Part shown: one piece after another, positions 25,169-34,063 of the stretch
Layout: each line of letters opens with the position of its first letter
Position numbering within the stretch: position 1 is the stretch's first letter
Origin: RCIO01 sp965232405
Lineage (GTDB): Bacteria; Pseudomonadota; Alphaproteobacteria; Rhizobiales; Rhizobiaceae
Assembly: GCA_965232405.1 (NCBI GenBank)
Contig: OZ246966.1
Coordinates: 1,612,001 to 1,676,000 of the forward strand
Reading direction: 5' to 3'
DNA length: 64,000 bases
Translations under genes and position numbers: made by a program
Notes under the pieces: generated by a model
Seen by the model: the letters and a program-made list of their open reading frames with translations, nothing else
Databases searched by the model: none
What the model was told of the DNA's origin: nothing

Positions 25169-26176
25169 TTGAACTTCTTCAATCATGGAAAGAAAATCGC
25201 AGCGAGCTCTGCGGCAGCGCTTCTGCTGTCGCTGCCGCTTGCGACCCAGGCGGGCGCTCAGGAAGCAGGGGTGCGTCCTGAATTGTCGCCCGCAAGCCGC
25301 GTGCCGGAATTGCGATCGAAAATGTCCGGCGACGACCGCGTGTTCGGCGGCAAGGAGGCCGACAAGGGCGAGTGGCCATTCCAGGTTGCGCTGCTGACCA
25401 GCGACTGGCTCGACGACAATCCGGAATCGCAGCCGGATGCACAGTTCTGTGGCGGCAGCCTTATCGCACCGCAATGGGTGCTGACTGCTGCGCACTGCCT
25501 GTACGATTTCGGCGAGGCGATAGCGCCGGAAACCGTGACGGTGCTCAGCGAGGCTACCCATCTTGCCGAAGGGCGGCGTTTCGCGGTGGCCGAGGTGATC
25601 GTCCACGAAAACTACGACCCGACGACGCTGGACAACGACATTGGCCTGCTGCGGCTCACCGAAGCTGCGAGCGCGCCAACGATCGCGATGACCAGCGACA
25701 ATATCGAAGACGGCGACGCCACCGTGATCGGCTGGGGCATGATGGAAGACGGCAGCTTCCCCAACAATCTGATGGAAGCCGACATCAAGCTGTTCCCCAA
25801 CTCCGCCTGCAATGCCGGCATCAAGGAAATCTACGCTCGCGATATCGGACTCATCCTGCGCGACTACGTATGGCGCATGCGCTACAGCGAAGCCGCGATC
25901 GACGACGCCGTGCAGACCATGAGTGACACGATGAGCGATCCGCTGACCGGCAACATGCTGTGCGCCGGCGAATCCGATGGCGCGCGCGACGCCTGCAACG
26001 GCGACAGCGGTGGGCCGCTGTTCACGATGGTGGACGGCAAGCCGGTTCAGGTGGGTATCGTGTCATGGGGCGAAGGCCCGATTGACGCCAACGCCGCCTG
26101 CGGGCACGCCAACGCGTATGGCATCTATACACGGCTGGCCAATTATTCGGATTGGGTTGCCGGCAAAATGAACTGA
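25169..26176 (+). CDS. Secreted trypsin-like serine protease (S1 family)
   Basis: 335 residues from a TTG at 25169, chosen because AGGAGG ends five bases upstream; an ATG at 25151 in the same frame has no such site. The signal peptide is about 1-30 (AALLLSLPLATQAGA). A propeptide ends in DDR-VFGG at 57/58, where cleavage would give the activating N-terminus. The triad is H109 (LTAAHC), D157 (DNDIGLLRL) and S280 (CNGDSGGPLF). D274, six residues before the Ser, is the trypsin specificity position, predicting cleavage after Arg/Lys. An insertion of about 40 residues (215-260) precedes the Ser loop. A terminator follows. Confidence 0.87.
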   Translation: MNFFNHGKKIAASSAAALLLSLPLATQAGAQEAGVRPELSPASRVPELRSKMSGDDRVFGGKEADKGEWPFQVALLTSDWLDDNPESQPDAQFCGGSLIAPQWVLTAAHCLYDFGEAIAPETVTVLSEATHLAEGRRFAVAEVIVHENYDPTTLDNDIGLLRLTEAASAPTIAMTSDNIEDGDATVIGWGMMEDGSFPNNLMEADIKLFPNSACNAGIKEIYARDIGLILRDYVWRMRYSEAAIDDAVQTMSDTMSDPLTGNMLCAGESDGARDACNGDSGGPLFTMVDGKPVQVGIVSWGEGPIDANAACGHANAYGIYTRLANYSDWVAGKMN

Positions 26177-26200
26177 CCGATTGCTCTACCACTGACTTGA

Positions 26201-26227
26201 GGGCGGCGTGCAATCGCCGCCCTTTTT
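26201..26227 (+). terminator. Rho-independent terminator of the trypsin-like gene
   Basis: An 8-bp perfect GC stem (GGGCGGCG 26201-26208 with CGCCGCCC 26215-26222) and a 6-nt loop are followed by five T, 25 bp after the stop codon. Confidence 0.85.
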
Positions 26228-26232
26228 CGTGC

Positions 26233-26928
26233 TCAGATGCGTGTCACCACGCGATGCGATGGCGGGTGAACCATGCGCACCAGAGTAACGGGCGCTTCGC
26301 CCAGCCAGGTCAGTCGTTCGCCAACAAATACGGGTGATCCGCCGACGAGGCCGAGTGCGGTCGCCTCGTCATCTGATGCCGCAGCGGCAAAGAAGGCATA
26401 CTCGGCGCTGGTGAAAGGGGCATTGGCAATCAACCACTCGTTCGGGCCGGCTGACTCAAGATCGGCTTCCCGCGCTTGAGGCACGGTGTCGAGGCTTATC
26501 CAGCGATCCTCATATTGCCACGGCCGCCGATCGGCCATGTGCAGGCAGCGCACGTGGAGAAAGCGCGCGTTGCGGGCAACCTGCAATCGGGCGCGAACGA
26601 TCTCGGGGGCAGTTTCGATTTCACGCGACAGAAGGCTGTAGATGTAGCCCGCTCCGGCCTTCTCCACCTCTTGGCGGACAAGGGGGATCACAAAGCGGGC
26701 CTCGCGAACCGGATTTTCCGCAACGCGGCTGCCGGCCTTGCGCTTGCGCTCGATCAGGCCTTTTGCTGCGAGGTCCTGCATGGCCCGATTGACCGTGGCG
26801 CGCGACGCTCCGAACTCCAATGCCAGCGCCTCCTCGCCTGGAATGGGCGCACCGGGAGCCCAGTCACGCACGGCGATGCGCCGCATCAGTTCCTCGCGGA
26901 TGTCGCGCCAGGATGTACGAGCACTCAT
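26233..26928 (-). CDS. hutC: Histidine utilisation repressor HutC (GntR family)
   Basis: 231 residues. The GntR winged helix-turn-helix is at about 5-70 (REELMRRIAV, PGEEALALEFGASRATVNRA), and the UTRA effector domain at about 90-228 (RFLHVRCLHMADRRPWQYEDRW split near 125-145; ERLTWLGEAPVTLVRM at the end). HutC represses hut genes and is released by urocanate. Its ATG overlaps the hutF stop (ATGA), so it is the second gene of the hutF-hutC operon and probably autoregulates through the palindrome at 28315-28328. Confidence 0.93.
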   Translation of the reverse strand: MSARTSWRDIREELMRRIAVRDWAPGAPIPGEEALALEFGASRATVNRAMQDLAAKGLIERKRKAGSRVAENPVREARFVIPLVRQEVEKAGAGYIYSLLSREIETAPEIVRARLQVARNARFLHVRCLHMADRRPWQYEDRWISLDTVPQAREADLESAGPNEWLIANAPFTSAEYAFFAAAASDDEATALGLVGGSPVFVGERLTWLGEAPVTLVRMVHPPSHRVVTRI

Positions 26929-28292
26929 AGCCGCGCGCCTATGCCGGTGAGGGCTGACCGATAGCGGGCGCGGACCGTCTCCCTCTCAACATGGCATCCG
27001 TCTCTCACGACATGGCGTCCTGCCGACCAGACATCGCGCACGCTGCCGCCGCCAGTGAAAATCCATTCGTCGAGCAAAAGGTCGCCGCCGCCGAAGGCGG
27101 TAAGATCGCCCGGCTCCAGGGCAACCAGGTCCGCCCAGCGGCCGGCGGCTATGGCTCCGCTGTCGCGACCAAGCGCCTGAGCGCCGCCGGCAAGCGCCTG
27201 CCCGTACAGCTGACGCCCTGCGGACTGACCGGGGCCAGCGAGCACGACCCGCGCGTGATCCCGCAGGCGCTGCGAGTATTCGAACTGGCGCAATTCCTCG
27301 TTCAGTGTGATGCGGATGTTGGAATCCGACCCGACACCAAAACGTCCGCCGGCTCGAACGTAGTTTGCGCCGTTGAAAATGCCGTCGCCGAGATTGGCTT
27401 CCGTGGCCGGACACAGCCCGGCAACCGCCCCGCTGGCAGCAAGCCGCGCGGTTTCATCCGCCGTCATGTGCGTGCAGTGTATCAGACACCAACGGTCATC
27501 GACGCCGAACCGGTCGAGAAGCAATTCGACCGGACGCGCGCCATAGGCTGCGGTGACTTCCTCGATCTCCGCGTCCTGTTCTGCGACGTGAACGTGGAAT
27601 GGCGCTTTCGGACGAAGCCGGCAAAGCGCATCGAGATCGTCAGAAGGGACAGCGCGGAGCGAGTGCGGCGCGATGCCGACGTAAGTATCCGCAGGCAGCC
27701 CTTTCACGACCCCTTCGCTGCGCTCGAGCAGCTGTACAAAACGATCAAGATCGTTGCCGAAACGCAGCTGCCCGCCTGCAAGCGGACGCCCGTCTGCACC
27801 GCCCTGATGATAATAGACCGGCAGTAGCGTCAGGCCGATGCCGGTCTGCGCAGCGGCTGCGGCAATGCGGTTGCCGAGTTCTCCAAAATCGTCATAGGCC
27901 GCGCCGCCGGGCTGGTGGTGGAGATAGTGGAACTCTGCAACCGCACCGAAGCCTGCTTCCAGCATCTCGACAAAGGCGAGCGCAGCGATCGCCTCGATTT
28001 CGTCCGGCATCAGTTCGTCGAGGAAACGATACATCGTCTCGCGCCAGGTCCAGAAACTGTCGTGCTCTAACGGGCCGCGCCGCTCGGCAAGCCCCGCCAT
28101 GGCGCGCTGGAAGGTGTGGCTATGCAGGTTCGATGCGGCGGGCAGAAGAACGGCGACGCTCTCATCGGCGGCGGGGCGTGGCGTGACGTCCTCTCGAACC
28201 GCAGCGATGCGGCCGTCTTCCCCAATATCGACAAGGACGCTGGTGCTCCAGCCGCCCGGCAGCAGGGCGTTTTCGGCAAAGATCGAAGGCAA
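26925..28292 (-). CDS. hutF: Formimidoylglutamate deiminase HutF
   Basis: 455 residues of the amidohydrolase superfamily. Metal ligands appear as H57 and H59 in SNLHSHTFQR; the later HVAEQ and HCTHMT segments provide the other His; and VGSDSNIRITL holds the metal-binding Asp. HutF converts N-formimino-L-glutamate to N-formyl-L-glutamate and ammonia, which HutG then deformylates. This is the five-step hut route. The gene is divergent from hutI, with the operator in the 78-bp intergenic space. Confidence 0.93.
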   Translation of the reverse strand: MPSIFAENALLPGGWSTSVLVDIGEDGRIAAVREDVTPRPAADESVAVLLPAASNLHSHTFQRAMAGLAERRGPLEHDSFWTWRETMYRFLDELMPDEIEAIAALAFVEMLEAGFGAVAEFHYLHHQPGGAAYDDFGELGNRIAAAAAQTGIGLTLLPVYYHQGGADGRPLAGGQLRFGNDLDRFVQLLERSEGVVKGLPADTYVGIAPHSLRAVPSDDLDALCRLRPKAPFHVHVAEQDAEIEEVTAAYGARPVELLLDRFGVDDRWCLIHCTHMTADETARLAASGAVAGLCPATEANLGDGIFNGANYVRAGGRFGVGSDSNIRITLNEELRQFEYSQRLRDHARVVLAGPGQSAGRQLYGQALAGGAQALGRDSGAIAAGRWADLVALEPGDLTAFGGGDLLLDEWIFTGGGSVRDVWSAGRHVVRDGCHVERETVRARYRSALTGIGARL

Positions 28293-28305
28293 GCGCGAAA
28301 TCCGA

Positions 28306-28338
28306 TTGACTTAATATGTCTATACATAATAGCGTCAA
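28306..28338. promoter_or_regulatory. Divergent hutF/hutI promoter with HutC-type operator
   Basis: TATGTCTATACATA at 28315-28328 is palindromic except for its central bases and resembles HutC operators (TGT-TA-ACA pattern). On the minus strand TTGACG (28333-28338) and TATTAA (28311-28316) are spaced by 16 bp and form a hutF promoter with the operator in the spacer. On the plus strand TTGACT (28306-28311) could be the -35 box of hutI; its -10 is less clear. Confidence 0.7.
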
Positions 28339-28370
28339 ACTTGATTTATTGAAACAGAAAACCGCCCCTC

Positions 28371-29570
28371 ATGCAGCGAAAATTGCTCGTCAACATGCGT
28401 CTCGCCACGATGCGCGAAGGCGCGTCCTATGGTCTGTTGGAGGTACATTCCGTCGGCATCGAGGGCGACCGTATTGCGCTGGTAACACCGGAAGCCGAGA
28501 TCCCGGCCGAATGGAAAGATGTGGCGCGAGAAGATCTTGGCGGCCGGCTGGTTACGCCGGCGCTGATCGACTGCCACACCCATCTGGTATTTGGCGGCAA
28601 TCGCGCGCGCGAGTTCGAAATGCGCCTCGAAGGCGCAAGCTACGAAGAAGTCGCGCGGGCCGGCGGCGGCATCGTTTCCACCATGACTGCGACCCGCAGC
28701 GCGAGCGAGGACGAGCTGATGGAAGCCGCGTTGCCGCGCCTTGATGCGATGATCGCGGAAGGCGTCGCCACCGTCGAGATCAAGTCCGGATACGGGCTCT
28801 CGATCGAGCATGAACTGAAGATGCTGCGCGTGGCGCGACGGTTGGGCGAGGTCCGTCCGGTGCGTGTGGTCACGAGCTACCTCGCGGCGCATGCGCTGCC
28901 GCCCGAATACAAGGACAAGCCGGACGCCTACATTGACGAGGTCGTGCTGCCCGGCATGGACGCAGCCAATGCGGAAGGGCTGGTCGACGCGGTGGACGGG
29001 TTCTGCGAAGGCATCGCCTTCTCGCCCGAGCAGATCGCCCGCGTGTTCGATCACGCCCGCTCGCTAGGTCTGCCGGTGAAGCTGCACGCCGAACAACTGT
29101 CCAATCTCGGCGGTGCGAAACTGGCGGCCGGCTATGGCGCGCTGTCGGCCGATCATCTGGAATATCTCGGCGAAGACGGCGTCAAGGCTATGGCCGCAGC
29201 AGGTACTGTCGCGACTTTGCTGCCCGGCGCATTCTACACGCTGCGCGAAACGCAACTCCCGCCCGTTCAGGCCTTACGAGATCATGGCGTGCCGATGGCC
29301 GTCGCCACAGATTGCAATCCGGGCTCCTCGCCGCTCGCTTCGCTGCTTCTTACGCTCAATATGGCTTGCACGCTGTTCCGCATGACGCCGGAGGAGGCGT
29401 TGACCGGCGTGACTCGCAATTCGGCGAAGGCTCTTGGGCTTGCCGACGAGATCGGGACGATCGAGGCCGGTAAAGCCGCCGAACTCGCCGTCTGGAACGT
29501 GGCCGAGCCGGCAGAGCTTGCCTATCGTATCGGCTTCAATCCGCTGCACAAGCGGATCATGGGAGCATGA
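28371..29570 (+). CDS. hutI: Imidazolonepropionase HutI
   Basis: 399 residues, the usual size. The amidohydrolase metal motif is H69 and H71 in DCHTHLVFGG; VKLHAEQLS and ATDCNPGSSP give the further metal and substrate contacts. It opens the imidazolone ring of 4-imidazolone-5-propionate to formiminoglutamate. It is the first gene of the plus-strand hutIHGU operon and is followed after 4 bp by hutH. Confidence 0.95.
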   Translation: MQRKLLVNMRLATMREGASYGLLEVHSVGIEGDRIALVTPEAEIPAEWKDVAREDLGGRLVTPALIDCHTHLVFGGNRAREFEMRLEGASYEEVARAGGGIVSTMTATRSASEDELMEAALPRLDAMIAEGVATVEIKSGYGLSIEHELKMLRVARRLGEVRPVRVVTSYLAAHALPPEYKDKPDAYIDEVVLPGMDAANAEGLVDAVDGFCEGIAFSPEQIARVFDHARSLGLPVKLHAEQLSNLGGAKLAAGYGALSADHLEYLGEDGVKAMAAAGTVATLLPGAFYTLRETQLPPVQALRDHGVPMAVATDCNPGSSPLASLLLTLNMACTLFRMTPEEALTGVTRNSAKALGLADEIGTIEAGKAAELAVWNVAEPAELAYRIGFNPLHKRIMGA

Positions 29571-29574
29571 TGCG

Positions 29575-31110
29575 ATGACCGTCATCCTTCGTCCCGGCTC
29601 GGTGACGCTCTCCGACCTCGAAGCCATCTACCGCGACGGCGCGGCGGCCAAGCTCGATTCGGCATTCCTGCCCGCGATGGAAGCGAGCGCGGCGCGTATC
29701 GCCGAAATCGCCGGTGGAAAGGAAGCCGTCTACGGAATCAATACCGGCTTCGGAAAGCTTGCCAGCGTGCGCATTCCGGCAGGCGACGTTGCGACGCTGC
29801 AACGCAACCTGATCCTGTCGCATTGCTGCGGCGTCGGCGACCCGCTCAGCGACGACGTCGTGCGGCTGGTGATGGCGCTGAAGCTGATCTCGCTGGGACG
29901 CGGCTCTTCCGGCATCCGGGTCGAGACCGCGAAGCTGATCGAGGCGATGCTGGAGCGCGGCGTACTGCCGGTCATTCCCGGACAGGGATCGGTTGGCGCC
30001 TCCGGCGATCTCGCGCCGCTGGCACATCTCGCCGCCGCAATGATCGGCGAGGGCGAGGCGACATTTGAAGATACACGGATGCCAGCGCGGGAAGCGCTCG
30101 CCAAGGCCGGGCTGACGCCGGTCGTGCTCGCCGCCAAAGAAGGGCTGGCGCTGATCAACGGTACGCAGGTGTCAACCGCCCTGGCTCTGGCCGGGCTTTT
30201 CCGTGCTCATCGCGCGGCGCGCTCGGCGCTGATCACCGGCGCGCTGTCGACCGACGCGGCGATGGGATCGTCAGCGCCGTTCCACCCCGAGATCCACACG
30301 TTGCGCGGCCATCAGGGCCAGATCGATACCGCCGCCGCGCTGTGGTCGCTGCTCGAAGGATCGGAGATCCGCGAAAGCCACCGCGAGGGCGACGAGCGGG
30401 TGCAGGATCCCTATTGCATCCGCTGTCAGCCGCAGGTGGACGGCGCGTGCCTCGACCTGCTGCGGCAGGCGGCGCGCACGCTGGTGACGGAAGCCAATGC
30501 CGTCACCGACAACCCGCTGGTACTTTCCGACGGCTCGGTGGTTTCGGGCGGCAACTTCCACGCCGAGCCGGTGGCGTTCGCAGCCGACCAGATCGCGATT
30601 GCGATCTGCGAAATCGGGGCGATTGCGCAGCGGCGCATTGCACTGCTGGTCGATCCCGCGCTGTCATTCGGTTTGCCGGCTTTCCTGGCGCCGAGGCCCG
30701 GCCTCAACTCCGGCCTGATGATCGCCGAGGTGACTTCGGCCGCGCTGATGGCGGAAAACAAGCAGATGGCACATCCGGCTTCGGTCGATTCCACGCCGAC
30801 CTCTGCAAACCAGGAAGACCATGTCTCCATGGCCTGTCACGGCGCGCGACGGCTACTGCTTATGACGGAGAACCTGTTCGGCATTGTCGGCATCGAGGCG
30901 GTGACGGCAGCACAGGGCATCGACCTTCGCGCGCCGCTGAGAACCAGCACCGAACTGCAAAATGCGCATGGCGCGATCCGCCAGGCCGTGCCGACACTCG
31001 GCGACGACCGTTTCATGGCAGGCGATCTCGCGGCAGCTTCGGAGCTGGTCCGGTCGGGCACGCTGAACGCAAGCGTCAGCGGCGGTCTGCTGCCGGAGCT
31101 GGTGGCATGA
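29575..31110 (+). CDS. hutH: Histidine ammonia-lyase HutH
   Basis: 511 residues from the ATG at 29575, exactly the family length; the frame is open to 29434 inside hutI. The MIO prosthetic group would form from A142-S143-G144 in GSVGASGDLAPLAH. The catalytic Tyr is probably Y53 in AVYGINTGFG, and DSTPTSANQEDHVSMA lies in the later active-site region. It deaminates L-histidine to urocanate, the first step of the pathway. The stop overlaps the hutG start (ATGA). Confidence 0.96.
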   Translation: MTVILRPGSVTLSDLEAIYRDGAAAKLDSAFLPAMEASAARIAEIAGGKEAVYGINTGFGKLASVRIPAGDVATLQRNLILSHCCGVGDPLSDDVVRLVMALKLISLGRGSSGIRVETAKLIEAMLERGVLPVIPGQGSVGASGDLAPLAHLAAAMIGEGEATFEDTRMPAREALAKAGLTPVVLAAKEGLALINGTQVSTALALAGLFRAHRAARSALITGALSTDAAMGSSAPFHPEIHTLRGHQGQIDTAAALWSLLEGSEIRESHREGDERVQDPYCIRCQPQVDGACLDLLRQAARTLVTEANAVTDNPLVLSDGSVVSGGNFHAEPVAFAADQIAIAICEIGAIAQRRIALLVDPALSFGLPAFLAPRPGLNSGLMIAEVTSAALMAENKQMAHPASVDSTPTSANQEDHVSMACHGARRLLLMTENLFGIVGIEAVTAAQGIDLRAPLRTSTELQNAHGAIRQAVPTLGDDRFMAGDLAAASELVRSGTLNASVSGGLLPELVA

Positions 31111-31919
31111 ACCCCGTCGAAGTCACGCGCGGTTCGTCGCCGATCATTCTCGGCCTGCCGCATACCGGCACATTCGTGCCGCCGGAGATATGGGCGCGGC
31201 TCAATGACGAAGGGCGCAAGCTGCGCGATACCGACTGGCATGTCGACCGACTCTATGGCGGGCTGCTGCCGCAAGTGACGACCGTCCGCGCTACCTTCCA
31301 CCGTTATGTCATAGACGCCAATCGCGATCCCTCCGGCCAGAGCCTTTATCCCGGGCAGAACACGACCGGGCTCGTCCCACTGACCGATTTCGACAACCAG
31401 CCGATCTGGAAACGCGGTTCGGAGCCGACCGCAAGCGACATCGAGGAAAGGCTGGCCGCCTTTCACGCGCCCTATCACGCGGCGCTTCAGGTCGAGATCG
31501 ACCGCGTACTGGCGGAACACGAGATCGCCATCCTCTACGACTGCCATTCGATCCGCTCGCATTGCCCGTTCCTGTTTGATGGACGACTGCCGGATTTCAA
31601 CATCGGCACCAAGGATGGCGGCACCTGTGCTCCGGCGCTGGAACTCGCCGTCGCTGATATCTGCTCAGCGGCGAAAGGCTACGACCACGTGAACAATGGC
31701 CGCTTCAAAGGCGGCTGGACGACGCGTCACTACGGCAAGCCGCACAAGGCCGTGCACGCCATCCAGATGGAGCTGGCGCAGGCCACTCACCTGAAATCCG
31801 AAGAACCGCCTTTCGACTATGACGAGGCGAAGGCCGAACGGCTGCGCGTCCATCTCCGCGCGATCCTGAACCGGCTCAACGACATCGCGCTGACCATCAC
31901 GCCGGGAGCGAAACCATGA
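31107..31919 (+). CDS. hutG: N-formylglutamate deformylase HutG
   Basis: 270 residues from the ATG at 31107, overlapping the hutH stop. It belongs to the N-formylglutamate amidohydrolase family: LGLPHTGTFVPPEI near the start, TDWHVDRLY, IDANRDPSGQSLYPGQNTTG, and YDCHSIRSHCPFLFDG. It hydrolyses N-formyl-L-glutamate, the product of HutF, to glutamate and formate. The presence of HutF and this type of HutG together fixes the pathway variant. The stop overlaps the hutU start by 4 bp. Confidence 0.94.
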   Translation: MNPVEVTRGSSPIILGLPHTGTFVPPEIWARLNDEGRKLRDTDWHVDRLYGGLLPQVTTVRATFHRYVIDANRDPSGQSLYPGQNTTGLVPLTDFDNQPIWKRGSEPTASDIEERLAAFHAPYHAALQVEIDRVLAEHEIAILYDCHSIRSHCPFLFDGRLPDFNIGTKDGGTCAPALELAVADICSAAKGYDHVNNGRFKGGWTTRHYGKPHKAVHAIQMELAQATHLKSEEPPFDYDEAKAERLRVHLRAILNRLNDIALTITPGAKP

Positions 31920-33589
31920 CCAATCCACGCCACAACATCCGCGACGTGCGCAGCCCGCGCGGGATCGATATCAGCGCCAAGAGCTGGCTGACCGAAGCGC
32001 CGCTCCGAATGCTTATGAACAATCTCGACGCCGAGGTTGCCGAGAACCCGCACGAACTGGTTGTCTATGGCGGCATCGGCCGGGCGGCGCGAACCTGGGA
32101 CGATTTCGACCGCATCGCCGCCTCATTGCGCACGCTCGAAGCTGACGAAACATTGCTGGTGCAGTCGGGCAAACCCGTCGGCATTTTCCGCACACATGCC
32201 GATGCTCCACGTGTCCTGATCGCCAATTCCAACCTCGTGCCACATTGGGCCGACTGGGATCATTTCAACGAGCTCGATCGCAAGGGCCTGACGATGTACG
32301 GCCAGATGACGGCCGGCTCGTGGATCTATATCGGTACACAAGGCATCGTTCAGGGCACCTACGAGACATTCGTCGAGGCCGGGCGCCAGCATTATGGCGG
32401 CGACCTCAAGGGCAAATGGATTCTCACCGCAGGCCTTGGCGGCATGGGCGGCGCGCAGCCGCTGGCGGCTGTGATGGCCGGTGCCTGTTGCCTTGCCATC
32501 GAATGCAATCCGGACTCGATCGATTTCCGCTTGCGCACCCGCTATCTCGACGAGAAGGCCGAGACAATCGACGACGCACTGGCGATGATCGAGCGCTGGA
32601 CCAAAGCCGGCGAAGCGAAATCCGTCGGGCTACTCGGCAATGCCGCGGAGGTGCTGCCGGAGCTTCTGAGGCGCGGCGTAAAGCCCGACATGCTCACCGA
32701 CCAGACCTCGGCGCATGACCCGGTGAACGGTTATCTGCCCAAGGGTTGGTCGCTCGGCGAATGGCGCGAGAAGCGCGAGAGCGATCCGAAGGCTGTCGAG
32801 AAGGCTGCGCGCGCGTCGATGCGCGAACATGTCGAAGCGATGGTCGCCTACTGGAACGACGGCGTGCCGACGCTCGACTACGGCAACAATATCCGCCAGG
32901 TGGCGAAAGACGAGGGTTTCGAGAACGCCTTCGCCTTTCCGGGTTTTGTGCCGGCTTACATCCGCCCGCTCTTCTGCCGCGGCATCGGGCCGTTCCGCTG
33001 GGCCGCGCTCTCGGGCGATCCGGAAGACATCTACAAGACCGACGCCAAGGTGAAGGAACTGACGCCGGGCAATGAGCATCTGCATCGCTGGCTCGACATG
33101 GCGAGGGAACGCATCTCGTTTCAGGGCCTGCCGGCCCGGATCTGTTGGGTGGGCCTCGGCGACCGGCACAGGCTCGGCCTTGCCTTCAACGAAATGGTGG
33201 CGTCAGGCGAGCTCTCCGCACCCGTCGTGATCGGTCGCGACCATCTCGATTCCGGTTCCGTTGCCTCACCCAATCGCGAAACCGAGGCAATGAAGGACGG
33301 TTCGGACGCCGTGTCCGACTGGCCGCTGCTCAACGCGCTGCTCAACACGGCGTCCGGAGCCACTTGGGTGTCGCTGCATCATGGCGGCGGCGTCGGCATG
33401 GGCTTCTCGCAACATGCCGGCATGGTGATCTGCGCCGACGGTACGGCCGACGCCGCACGGCGGCTGGAGCGCGTTTTGTGGAACGATCCCGCAACCGGTG
33501 TGATGCGCCACGCCGATGCCGGCTATGACGAGGCGCTGGACTGCGCGCGCAACAAGGGGCTGCGATTGCCGGGCATACTCGGAAATTGA
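31916..33589 (+). CDS. hutU: Urocanate hydratase HutU
   Basis: 557 residues, the standard size. Conserved blocks include MYGQMTAGSWIYIGTQGIVQ, GLGGMGGAQPLA (NAD-binding glycine-rich loop), DQTSAHDPVNGYLP and GGGVGMGFSQHAGMV. It hydrates urocanate to 4-imidazolone-5-propionate using tightly bound NAD as an electrophile. It is last in hutIHGU. Only 9 bp separate it from the convergent GFA gene, with no obvious terminator. Confidence 0.96.
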   Translation: MTNPRHNIRDVRSPRGIDISAKSWLTEAPLRMLMNNLDAEVAENPHELVVYGGIGRAARTWDDFDRIAASLRTLEADETLLVQSGKPVGIFRTHADAPRVLIANSNLVPHWADWDHFNELDRKGLTMYGQMTAGSWIYIGTQGIVQGTYETFVEAGRQHYGGDLKGKWILTAGLGGMGGAQPLAAVMAGACCLAIECNPDSIDFRLRTRYLDEKAETIDDALAMIERWTKAGEAKSVGLLGNAAEVLPELLRRGVKPDMLTDQTSAHDPVNGYLPKGWSLGEWREKRESDPKAVEKAARASMREHVEAMVAYWNDGVPTLDYGNNIRQVAKDEGFENAFAFPGFVPAYIRPLFCRGIGPFRWAALSGDPEDIYKTDAKVKELTPGNEHLHRWLDMARERISFQGLPARICWVGLGDRHRLGLAFNEMVASGELSAPVVIGRDHLDSGSVASPNRETEAMKDGSDAVSDWPLLNALLNTASGATWVSLHHGGGVGMGFSQHAGMVICADGTADAARRLERVLWNDPATGVMRHADAGYDEALDCARNKGLRLPGILGN

Positions 33590-33598
33590 GGATTTCGG

Positions 33599-34063
33599 CT
33601 AATCTTGCGCCAGAACAGCCTCGCGCCGTCGCAATGCCTCGTCGGACCAGTACTTTTTGCGGTCGTAATATTGCGGCACTGCAGGCACGTCGTCCGGCAA
33701 CACCACCCAGGGCTGCTTGCTTTCGGTAAATATATGTATCTCCGGCGGGCAGGCATCCGGGTCAACCAGCGTGCCAACCCGCAGAAAGCGAAACTTCGGC
33801 CCGGCGCCTGAATAGACGCTCCACAGCGCAATCCGGCATTTCGGACAGCGGCTGATCAACTGGCCGTTGCCGCTTTCGGTCGGCGTGTCGACCACCTCCG
33901 GTTCGCCTGCAAGAAGTTCCACATTGTCCGTCTCGATCAGCGCATTCATCACGAAGGCCGATCCTGTTTCGCGCTGGCACCAGCGGCAATGGCAGCAATG
34001 GACAAAGAGCGGCTTTGCTTTCAGCCGGTAGCGGATTTCGCCGCAGGTGCATTTGCCCTCCAT
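33599..34063 (-). CDS. GFA (CENP-V/GFA domain) family zinc protein
   Basis: 154 residues from the ATG at 34063, whose A is shared with the TGA of the upstream hydrolase-OsmC gene; a GTG one codon earlier is possible. The zinc ligands are C5/C7, C23/C24/C26/C29 and C73/C76 (CTCGEI, CCHCRWC, RCPKC). GFA-domain proteins were first described as glutathione-dependent formaldehyde-activating enzymes, but most members have unproven substrates. Coupling to an OsmC fusion protein suggests a role in thiol or aldehyde stress; this is inference. Confidence 0.85.
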   Translation of the reverse strand: MEGKCTCGEIRYRLKAKPLFVHCCHCRWCQRETGSAFVMNALIETDNVELLAGEPEVVDTPTESGNGQLISRCPKCRIALWSVYSGAGPKFRFLRVGTLVDPDACPPEIHIFTESKQPWVVLPDDVPAVPQYYDRKKYWSDEALRRREAVLAQD

